From the NCBI RefSeq assembly GCF_002954585.1, contig NZ_MSCI01000003.1, forward strand, positions 17,585-81,584: a stretch of DNA of 64,000 nt, written 5' to 3'. Below the pieces are notes generated by a model that ran no database searches, was not told where the DNA came from, and saw only the letters and a program-made list of their open reading frames with translations. The stretch is from Vibrio chagasii (lineage in GTDB: Bacteria; Pseudomonadota; Gammaproteobacteria; Enterobacterales; Vibrionaceae). Below, piece after piece: positions 42,205-49,486 of the stretch (its first letter is position 1; each line of letters begins with the position of its first letter). The position numbers and the translations under genes are program-made.

Positions 42205-44622
42205 ATGTCAGATAATTACGATTCATCGAGTATTAAGGTACTGAAGGGTCTGGATGCGGTTCGTAAGCGTCCTGGAATGTACATTGGCGACACGGATGAT
42301 GGTACCGGTCTGCACCACATGGTCTTCGAGGTAGTAGATAACTCTATTGATGAAGCGCTTGCTGGTCACTGTAATGACATCATTGTTACTATCCATGAAG
42401 ACAATTCAGTATCGGTTCGCGATGACGGCCGTGGTATTCCAACTGAAATTCACCCAGAAGAGAACGTGTCTGCTGCTGAAGTAATCATGACGGTTCTTCA
42501 CGCTGGTGGTAAGTTCGATGATAACTCATATAAGGTATCAGGTGGCTTGCACGGTGTAGGTGTTTCAGTAGTAAACGCACTGTCTAAGCAGGTTACTCTT
42601 ACTATCCACCGCGGTGGTCAAATCCATACTCAAACGTACCACCACGGTGAGCCTCAAGCGCCACTAGCTGTGATTGGTGATACGGACAAAACGGGTACAG
42701 AAATCCGCTTCTGGCCAAGTGAAGAGACATTCTCAAATGTACTTTTCCACTACGATATTCTAGCTAAACGTCTACGCGAACTGTCGTTCCTAAACTCAGG
42801 CGTTTCGATCAAGCTAATTGATGAGCGTGAAGAAGATAAATCAGATCACTTCATGTTTGAAGGTGGTATTCAGGCGTTCGTTGAGCACCTAAACACCAAC
42901 AAAACACCAATCATTCAAAAAATCTTCCACTTCGATAACGAGCGTGATGATGGCATCACGGTAGAAGTAGCAATGCAATGGAATGATGGTTACCAAGAGA
43001 ACATCTACTGTTTCACAAACAACATTCCTCAACGTGATGGTGGTACTCACCTTGCTGGTTTCCGTGCTGCGCTGACGCGTACTCTGAACAGCTTCATGGA
43101 TAAGGAAGGCTTCTCTAAGAAAGCGAAGACAGCAACATCGGGTGATGATGCTCGTGAAGGTCTGACAGCAGTTATTTCGGTAAAAGTGCCAGATCCTAAG
43201 TTCTCTAGCCAAACTAAAGACAAGCTGGTTTCTTCTGAAGTGAAATCTGCCGTTGAACAAGCGATGGGTGAAAAACTGTCTGAGTTCCTTATCGAGAACC
43301 CAACAGAAGCGAAAACCGTTTGTACAAAAATTATCGATGCAGCACGAGCTCGTGATGCAGCGCGTAAAGCACGTGAAATGACGCGTCGTAAAGGTGCTTT
43401 AGACCTTGCTGGCCTACCAGGCAAGCTTGCAGACTGTCAGGAAAAAGACCCTGCACTGTCTGAACTATACATAGTGGAGGGTGACTCGGCAGGCGGCTCC
43501 GCAAAACAAGGCCGTAACCGTAAGAACCAAGCGATTCTTCCACTAAAAGGTAAGATCCTAAACGTAGAGAAAGCACGTTTCGACAAGATGCTTTCTTCAC
43601 AAGAGGTAGCAACGCTGATCACTGCTCTTGGCTGTGGTATCGGCCGCGACGAATACAACCCAGATAAGCTGCGTTACCACAACATCATCATCATGACCGA
43701 TGCCGATGTCGATGGTTCGCACATTCGTACGCTACTATTGACCTTCTTCTACCGTCAAATGCCAGAGCTTATTGAGCGTGGCTACATCTACATCGCTCAG
43801 CCACCGCTTTACAAAGTGAAGAAAGGTAAGCAAGAGCAGTACATCAAAGATGAAGATGCAATGAACCAATACCAAGTGGCATTGGCTCTAGACAACGCAG
43901 CGCTACACGTAAACCCTGATGCACCAGCATTGGCAGGTGAAGCACTAGAGAAGCTAGTTCAGCAATACAACTCTGGTATCAAGCTGGTGGAGCGCATGAG
44001 CCGCCGTTACCCACATGCTCTAATGCATGAAATGATCTACATGCCTCGTCTAACTGCTGAGCAGTGTCACGATGAGTCAGCAGTAGAAGCATGGGGTAAG
44101 CAGCTAGTAGAACAACTGAACGCGAAAGAGGTTGGTGCAAGCCAGTACTCTCTAGAAGTTGAGAAGCATGAGGAGCTAGGTCTAAGCCTACCTAAGATTG
44201 TCGTTCGTACCCACGGTGTAACACACGAACACGCGTTAAGCGTTGATCTGTTCAACTCGAAAGAGTACGGCAAACTAGCAAGCCTATCAGAAGCGTTAGA
44301 CGGTCTGATTGAAGAGGGCGCTTACATCAAACGTGGTGAGCGTACTCAAGCAGTATCAAACTTTGTTGAAGCGTTGAACTGGTTGATTAAAGAGTCTCGT
44401 CGTGGTCTAAGCCTGCAACGATATAAAGGTCTAGGTGAGATGAACCCAGATCAGCTTTGGGAAACCACAATGGACCCAGAGACACGTCGCATGATGCAAG
44501 TAACGATTGAAGATGCAGTCGGCGCTGACCAGCTGTTCACGACGCTAATGGGTGACCAAGTTGAACCTCGTCGTAACTTCATCGAAGAGAATGCACTTAA
44601 AGTAGCAAACTTAGACGTTTAG
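42205..44622 (+). CDS. gyrB: DNA gyrase subunit B
   Basis: An 805-residue ATPase subunit of gyrase. GHKL ATP site EVVDNSIDEALAG (residues 41-53) and DDGRGIP; transducer domain; TOPRIM motif EGDSAGGSAKQGRNRKNQAILPLKGKILNVEKA; DADVDGSHI metal site. A Gram-negative insertion lies before the C-terminal YKGLGEMNPDQLWETTMDP. It ends the dnaA operon 17 bases after recF. Confidence 0.97.
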   Translation: MSDNYDSSSIKVLKGLDAVRKRPGMYIGDTDDGTGLHHMVFEVVDNSIDEALAGHCNDIIVTIHEDNSVSVRDDGRGIPTEIHPEENVSAAEVIMTVLHAGGKFDDNSYKVSGGLHGVGVSVVNALSKQVTLTIHRGGQIHTQTYHHGEPQAPLAVIGDTDKTGTEIRFWPSEETFSNVLFHYDILAKRLRELSFLNSGVSIKLIDEREEDKSDHFMFEGGIQAFVEHLNTNKTPIIQKIFHFDNERDDGITVEVAMQWNDGYQENIYCFTNNIPQRDGGTHLAGFRAALTRTLNSFMDKEGFSKKAKTATSGDDAREGLTAVISVKVPDPKFSSQTKDKLVSSEVKSAVEQAMGEKLSEFLIENPTEAKTVCTKIIDAARARDAARKAREMTRRKGALDLAGLPGKLADCQEKDPALSELYIVEGDSAGGSAKQGRNRKNQAILPLKGKILNVEKARFDKMLSSQEVATLITALGCGIGRDEYNPDKLRYHNIIIMTDADVDGSHIRTLLLTFFYRQMPELIERGYIYIAQPPLYKVKKGKQEQYIKDEDAMNQYQVALALDNAALHVNPDAPALAGEALEKLVQQYNSGIKLVERMSRRYPHALMHEMIYMPRLTAEQCHDESAVEAWGKQLVEQLNAKEVGASQYSLEVEKHEELGLSLPKIVVRTHGVTHEHALSVDLFNSKEYGKLASLSEALDGLIEEGAYIKRGERTQAVSNFVEALNWLIKESRRGLSLQRYKGLGEMNPDQLWETTMDPETRRMMQVTIEDAVGADQLFTTLMGDQVEPRRNFIEENALKVANLDV

Positions 44623-44641
44623 TATCTTTGATACTTCGCTC

Positions 44642-44717
44642 TTTGGCTTAATTTCTGTGTCAGAGGTGCTCACATACATTCGTATGCTCCGCGCCTCTTC
44701 CTTGAACTAAAGCCAAA
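44642..44717 (+). repeat. Large imperfect hairpin after gyrB
   Basis: TTTGGCTT (44642-44649) pairs with AAAGCCAAA (44709-44717). Inside it AGAGG (44662-44666) pairs with CCTCT (44694-44698), and CATAC (44673-44677) with GTATG (44682-44686). It has no T run, so it is not an intrinsic terminator. It may be a dispersed intergenic repeat or an mRNA-stabilising structure. Confidence 0.6.
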
Positions 44718-44748
44718 TAGCTTCGTCTCAAAAAACTAAAATCATTTT

Positions 44749-44778
44749 AAAGCACTATCCTTTGGATGGTGCTTTTTT
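44749..44778 (+). terminator. Intrinsic terminator of the dnaA operon
   Basis: AAAGCACTATCC (44749-44760) pairs with GGATGGTGCTTTTTT (44764-44778) with one mismatch and ends in a T run. Confidence 0.85.
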
Positions 44779-44832
44779 ATGTTTGTAAGGTGTTGAAAAA
44801 TATTGAGTTGAGAAAATAATTGAAAATAATCC

Positions 44833-44861
44833 CTTGAAACTATTTTGCTCAATCCATATAT
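44833..44861 (+). promoter_or_regulatory. Sigma-32 heat-shock promoter of ibpA
   Basis: CTTGAAA (44833-44839) is the exact sigma-32 -35 element. After 13 bases TCCATATAT (44853-44861) resembles the -10 consensus CCCCATNT. Transcription would give a leader of roughly 260 nt before ibpA. Confidence 0.7.
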
Positions 44862-45042
44862 CTAGTTGTGAAGAGGATGACTGTCTTGCTCTACAAGAGA
44901 AGAAACAGAACCTTCATTACCGCTGACGAAGTATCGCTCAACAGAGGATAACTTTAGCAGCACACAACTTAAAAATTGATTCACTGTCATGTCCCAGCGT
45001 TGTCGCCAATAGAGGTGAAACCCGAGGAATGCGAATTGAATC

Positions 45043-45131
45043 TCTTAGCTGTTTACTTGGTCTCATACACAGGTTCGATCTAAGTAAAATTCGCAGCTAA
45101 GACTATTGCTTACTAAAAGGATAGCACTATG
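45043..45131 (+). promoter_or_regulatory. Probable ROSE-like RNA thermometer in the ibpA leader
   Basis: A long hairpin forms from TCTTAGCTG+TTTACTT (45043-45058) with AAGTAAA and CAGCTAAGA (45082-45102). Directly after it TTGCT (45106-45110) can pair with the Shine-Dalgarno AGGA (45118-45121) and TGCT with AGCA (45123-45126). The U(U/C)GCU/AGGA pairing is the hallmark of ROSE thermometers in ibpA leaders. Confidence 0.6.
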
Positions 45132-45563
45132 AGAACTGTAGATTTCACTCCACTTTACCGCAACGCAATCGGCTTCGATCGTCTATTCAACATGATGGAA
45201 GCGAACACATCGAAGAACACTTCTGGCGGTTACCCTCCATACAACATCGAGCAAAAAGACGAGAACAACTACCGTATCACTATGGCTGTTGCTGGTTTTG
45301 CTGATGACCAATTAGACCTGACTCAGAAAGAGAACATGCTAATTGTTAAAGGTGAGCGTAAACCTGAATCAGAAAAAACCTATGTGTACCAAGGTATCGC
45401 AGAGCGTGATTTCGAGCGTAAATTCCAACTGGCTGACTACGTAAAAGTGGTCGGTGCAAGCATGGAAAATGGTCTTCTTCACATCGACCTAGAGCGCGAA
45501 ATCCCAGAAGCGATGCAACCACGTAAGATTGCAATCAATGGTAATAGCCTACTAGAAGGTTAA
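45129..45563 (+). CDS. ibpA: Small heat-shock protein IbpA (Hsp20)
   Basis: A 144-residue holdase chaperone that binds aggregated proteins. N-terminal TPLYRNAIGFDRLFNMME; alpha-crystallin domain (about residues 35-125) with PPYNIEQKDENNYRITMAVAGF and GIAERDFERKFQLADYVKV; the C-terminal IAINGN lies where the IxI motif is found. AAAGGAT precedes the ATG but is probably masked by the leader. No ibpB follows. Confidence 0.94.
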   Translation: MRTVDFTPLYRNAIGFDRLFNMMEANTSKNTSGGYPPYNIEQKDENNYRITMAVAGFADDQLDLTQKENMLIVKGERKPESEKTYVYQGIAERDFERKFQLADYVKVVGASMENGLLHIDLEREIPEAMQPRKIAINGNSLLEG

Positions 45564-45609
45564 TTGCTGTTAGCTCCTTAGAGCTAAAAATAATCGGGAA
45601 GTAAAAGTG

Positions 45610-45634
45610 AAAGAGCACCTATGAGGTGCTCTTT
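45610..45634. terminator. Terminator between ibpA and avtA
   Basis: AAAGAGCACCT (45610-45620) pairs with AGGTGCTCTTT (45624-45634) and is followed by TTG TTT. It lies between convergent genes. Confidence 0.85.
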
Positions 45635-45692
45635 TTGTTTGTTTCTCTCTAACGTCATTCCATAGAGGGAGGAACGACCGAGTAGGGAATCT

Positions 45693-46946
45693 CTATTTGC
45701 TTTCGCTGTAAGCCTTTTTCACTTCTTCAGCAATGATCGCAATACCTTTCTGCATGGCTTCATCGTCTTGTACGTAGTTCATACGTAGGCACTGATGAGC
45801 ATGATCCCACTCATCTTCTTGGCCGATAAAGAAGTATTCACCCGGAACAATCAATACACCACGAGCTTTTAATCTGTCGTACAGTTCCATGGTAGTGATT
45901 GGCAGTTCATCAAACCATAGCCACAAGAAGATAGCTCCTTCAGGTTTGTGAATACGGAAACGTGGGTCATCAATCGCTTCTTGCAGCAGTTCAACGGCGC
46001 GCAAAGACTTCTCTTTATAGAAAGGCTTGATCACTTCACTGCTCAAGCGCAGTAGATCATCGTTTTCAATCATGTGGTTGGCGATAGCTGGCCCAACACT
46101 GCTTGGTGCTAAGCTGATGATGCCATTCATGTTGGTTAGCGCTTGGGTGACTTCTTCGCTCGCAATCACGATACCGCAACGCACACCAGGCAAACCAAGC
46201 TTAGAAAGGCTCATGCACAGAATCGTGTTTTCATTCCAGAATGGTTCCACATCTTCAAAGATGATGTTTGGAAATGGTAGGCCGTAAGCATTGTCGATCA
46301 GCAGTGGGATGTTGTTGTCACGCGCCAGCTTATCCAGTTTACGCACTTCTTCGTCGGTCAGTACGTTACCGGTTGGGTTGGTTGGGCGAGACGCACAGAT
46401 AGCAGCGACTGAGTCATCCACTTTTAGCTGTTCGAAATCGACGTGGTATTTGAACTGGCGGTTTTCTAGTAGCTCGATCTCAGGGTGGTAAGAGATAAAA
46501 ATATCGTCATCAATCCCTGCGTCACCGTAGCCGATGTATTCAGGTGCGATTGGCAGTAAGATTTTCTTGTGAGAACCGTCAGGCTGCTGACCAGCTAGTA
46601 GGTTGAATAGGTAGAAGAAGCCGCTTTGGCTGCCGTTAGTTAGGCTGATGTTCTTCTCGCTGATATCCCAGCCATAGGTCTCTTTTAGCATTGCAGCGAG
46701 AGACTTAATAAAGCTGTCTTTGCCCTGCGGGCCATCGTAATTGGCGAGGGCGGCGATGAGTTCTCCACTGGCGAGCATGTCGGCACTGGCTTGGTTAAAG
46801 TAATCGAGCATAGCAGGGATAGCGGCTGGGTTGCCACCACCAAGCATGATTGCGCCAGGCGTGCGCAGGCCATCATTCAAATCATCCATCAAACGAGTGA
46901 TTCCAGAGTAACGATTAAACTTTTCACCAAACTTAGAGAACTGCAT
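45693..46946 (-). CDS. avtA: Valine--pyruvate aminotransferase AvtA
   Basis: A 417-residue fold-type I PLP enzyme that interconverts valine and pyruvate with 2-oxoisovalerate and alanine. The N-terminus KFNRYSGITRLMDDLNDGLRTPGAIMLGGGNP and the PLP lysine in CMSLSKLGLPGVRCG match E. coli AvtA throughout. It complements IlvE in valine and alanine supply. A stable hairpin lies in its 5' leader (46994-47012). Confidence 0.93.
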   Translation of the reverse strand: MQFSKFGEKFNRYSGITRLMDDLNDGLRTPGAIMLGGGNPAAIPAMLDYFNQASADMLASGELIAALANYDGPQGKDSFIKSLAAMLKETYGWDISEKNISLTNGSQSGFFYLFNLLAGQQPDGSHKKILLPIAPEYIGYGDAGIDDDIFISYHPEIELLENRQFKYHVDFEQLKVDDSVAAICASRPTNPTGNVLTDEEVRKLDKLARDNNIPLLIDNAYGLPFPNIIFEDVEPFWNENTILCMSLSKLGLPGVRCGIVIASEEVTQALTNMNGIISLAPSSVGPAIANHMIENDDLLRLSSEVIKPFYKEKSLRAVELLQEAIDDPRFRIHKPEGAIFLWLWFDELPITTMELYDRLKARGVLIVPGEYFFIGQEDEWDHAHQCLRMNYVQDDEAMQKGIAIIAEEVKKAYSESK

Positions 46947-46993
46947 TACTTATTTTACCTAATTCATTGTGATTGCTTGTTATGTGTCATTAA

Positions 46994-47012
46994 GGCAGAC
47001 CTTATGTCTGCC
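46994..47012 (-). promoter_or_regulatory. Hairpin in the avtA 5' region
   Basis: GGCAGAC (46994-47000) pairs perfectly with GTCTGCC (47006-47012) around five bases, 48 bp before the avtA start. On the minus strand it is followed by TTAATG rather than a T run. It could be a leader structure or an operator. Confidence 0.4.
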
Positions 47013-47142
47013 ATCAGTGTAATCCCTGAACATACCGCAATGTTTTTGCGACGCATAGCGCCAAATGCTCTAACACGTAAAAAACTTCTATAAAGTTTGG
47101 CTAATGAGTAACTGCTTGCTTATTACACTGGTTTTTGAGATC

Positions 47143-47167
47143 AAAAAGGAGAAGCCGAAGCTTCTCC
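47143..47167 (-). terminator. Intrinsic terminator of malS
   Basis: GGAGAAGC (47148-47155) pairs with GCTTCTCC (47160-47167) across a CGAA loop. The minus-strand read ends in TTTTT (47143-47147). Confidence 0.88.
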
Positions 47168-47196
47168 ATGAGTTTTGACTGTTTAAACCTGCTGGC

Positions 47197-49284
47197 TTAT
47201 TTCGAGCCGGTATACACAACCAACACCTTGTCATCTTGGTATTGACGCTCGAAGGCGTAATAGCCTTTGTTGTTGCGGATGATGTGCTTACCTTGTGCGA
47301 CAGCAGGATGGCGCTGACGGAATTGGCCGAGTGCTTGCCAGTGCTTTAATAGCTCAGCTCGCTCTTCGGTTATTTGCTCCCAAGGCATGTCTGAACGAGT
47401 ACCCTGCATAGGGTCGGAACCTGTAGGGCCGAAATCACGGGCGATTTCATCTCCGTAATAGATCTGTACTGCGCCTGGAGCCAACATCAGTGCGTTTGCC
47501 GCTTTGGTCTGTTTGGCAAAGTCACTGCCGTGCTGCGCCCAGAATAGCGAGGTGTCGTGAGAGGATAAGTAACTCAACACGTTGAACTCGCTGTCACTGT
47601 TGATCTTCTCTGCATAACGAAGATAGTCGGCATCAATATCGGATAGGCATTTAAGGGCTTTAGGGGCGATGTCGCTCTGGAATTCAAAGTTGATGATCGA
47701 ATCAAATCCGTTAGCGAAGTAATCTGATTTCACCACGCTATGCGCCCAGACTTCACCGGTCATCCAGAAACGTAAGTCATCTAAGGCTTTGTCTGGGTTG
47801 TTCTTTTTCCATTCAGCCAGTGCTTGGTTGGCGCTCTCTTTTAGCTCTGCCCAGGCATCGAGCTCTACGTGTTTTGCGGTATCGACTCTAAAGCCATCCA
47901 CGCCGTATTCACGTACCCAGTCTGAAAGCCAAGTGATGAGGTGGTCACGAGGTGTTTTGAGTTCATCAGTCGCGCTGGTGGGTTTGTTGCGATAGAAATT
48001 CGGTAGCCCTGTGGTTTCTGTCGATTCTGTTTTGAAATCAGGCAAGTGCGCTAATGACATGGTCAGGTTGTTGTAACCTGGAGAGTCGTAAGCTCCGATA
48101 TCGCTGCGTAGCCAGGCTTTTCCCCACCACTTTTCCCACGCTTCTTTGTCGCCGTAAGAGATGTAGTTGTTGAAGTAGTGCCAGTTCTGACCTTTGGCAG
48201 GTTGCCAATCTGTCCAGTTCTCACCAAGCGTTTTTGTTGCTTCTTCATCACTCAGGTTAAGCTTACCAAAGTCGAACTCCTGCATATCGGCCAGGGTAGC
48301 GTAGCCTGTGTGGTTCATGACTATGTCCCAGATGACACGAATGCCTTTGCTGTGCGCAGTATCGATGAAGGTTTTTAGCTCGTCTTCGGTACCCATGTTG
48401 TCATCAAGTTTGGTCCAATCTTGATGGTAGTAACCATGGTAGCCATAGTGTTTGAAATCGCCACGGTCACCACCGCCAACCCAACCATGTATCTGCTCTA
48501 AGGGAGACGTAATCCAGATCGCATTAGCACCGAGCGATTCAATGTAGTCGAGCTTTTCAGTTAAGCCTGCTAGGTCACCGCCGTGGAAGGTGCCGATTTC
48601 ATCTTGCCCGTCTTGGCTACGGCCGTAGCTATTGTCGTTGTCAGGGTTGCCGTTGTGGAAGCGGTCGGTCATCACGAAGTAAACCGTAGCGTTATCCCAA
48701 CTAAAATCTGCTTTGGTTTCAGGCTCAACCTTTTCTAGTAATAAGACGCCTTGGCTACTTTCAGCTGGTTGCATGGTGACACTGCCGTTAGTGACCGTTG
48801 TTTGTATTCCGGAAAGGGCATCTCTGACTAAGGTGCCATCGTCAAAGGTTTGAGCAACATTGATTGTGGTTGGCCCGTCACTAGGAACCGGACAAGCAAA
48901 GCTTTGGACTTGTTGCTGTTTTGGTTTTATTTGAACCGTTAACTCGTTGGTTTGCGGGTTGAGTGTAAATTGGTAGGTATTCGCGCGAAAGACCTTAATA
49001 GCGAGCTCAGATTTCTCAGCGCAGTCGTCTAGGCGAAGGGGTTTATTGAATTTAATGCGACTCTCTTCCGCCAGTGCATAGTTGGTGCCACAGGTGTTTT
49101 TACTATCGCTGATAGAGAAGGTATAGCTACCTTTAGCGAGTTCCTGTTCTGCGATCACAGTGCCTTTGCCTGTTGATTCGAATACAACTGTGTCGTTATC
49201 AATCGTCAGTAATAGGTTGTTGTCGCTGGTTTGGCTGCATGCGCTGAGTGCAAGCATTGAAAGTGCGAGTACTGTTTTTTTCAT
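47197..49284 (-). CDS. malS: Alpha-amylase MalS-like, predicted lipoprotein
   Basis: A 695-residue GH13 amylase that shortens maltodextrins. It is close to E. coli MalS over the whole length, including the N-terminal domain and the catalytic regions MNHTGY, GFRVDTAKH (nucleophile Asp), TGEVWAH (acid Glu) and LSSHDT (Asp). The signal ends LSMLALSAC, a lipobox with Cys at 16, whereas E. coli MalS is a soluble periplasmic protein. GGGAA precedes the ATG at 49284; the frame from 49326 is rejected because it would bury the signal. No other mal gene is nearby. Confidence 0.9.
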   Translation of the reverse strand: MKKTVLALSMLALSACSQTSDNNLLLTIDNDTVVFESTGKGTVIAEQELAKGSYTFSISDSKNTCGTNYALAEESRIKFNKPLRLDDCAEKSELAIKVFRANTYQFTLNPQTNELTVQIKPKQQQVQSFACPVPSDGPTTINVAQTFDDGTLVRDALSGIQTTVTNGSVTMQPAESSQGVLLLEKVEPETKADFSWDNATVYFVMTDRFHNGNPDNDNSYGRSQDGQDEIGTFHGGDLAGLTEKLDYIESLGANAIWITSPLEQIHGWVGGGDRGDFKHYGYHGYYHQDWTKLDDNMGTEDELKTFIDTAHSKGIRVIWDIVMNHTGYATLADMQEFDFGKLNLSDEEATKTLGENWTDWQPAKGQNWHYFNNYISYGDKEAWEKWWGKAWLRSDIGAYDSPGYNNLTMSLAHLPDFKTESTETTGLPNFYRNKPTSATDELKTPRDHLITWLSDWVREYGVDGFRVDTAKHVELDAWAELKESANQALAEWKKNNPDKALDDLRFWMTGEVWAHSVVKSDYFANGFDSIINFEFQSDIAPKALKCLSDIDADYLRYAEKINSDSEFNVLSYLSSHDTSLFWAQHGSDFAKQTKAANALMLAPGAVQIYYGDEIARDFGPTGSDPMQGTRSDMPWEQITEERAELLKHWQALGQFRQRHPAVAQGKHIIRNNKGYYAFERQYQDDKVLVVYTGSK

Positions 49285-49407
49285 TGTTCCCTTCCCCTGA
49301 ATAATCAGGTCAGTTATAGCAAACAATGCCCTCTACAGTCTGAGTGCTGATTCATTCAGTTAATCAATAACACCTCTACAAACAAATGCTTGGTTCACAA
49401 AAACAAA

Positions 49408-49431
49408 AAGGGAAGCTTTCGCTTCCCTTTG
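49408..49431 (-). terminator. Intrinsic terminator of glyQS
   Basis: AAAGGGAAGC (49408-49417) pairs with GCTTCCCTTT (49422-49431). The minus-strand read ends in TTGTTTTT. Confidence 0.88.
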
Positions 49432-49486
49432 GGTATTTACCTTTCATTGTTCAGAGCATCGCTTTGAACAGCTTTCTCACTCGTAC

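Noticed and set aside
45014..45023. Possible second parS at GGTGAAACCC
   Set aside because: Only one half-site is present; the other half is unrelated.
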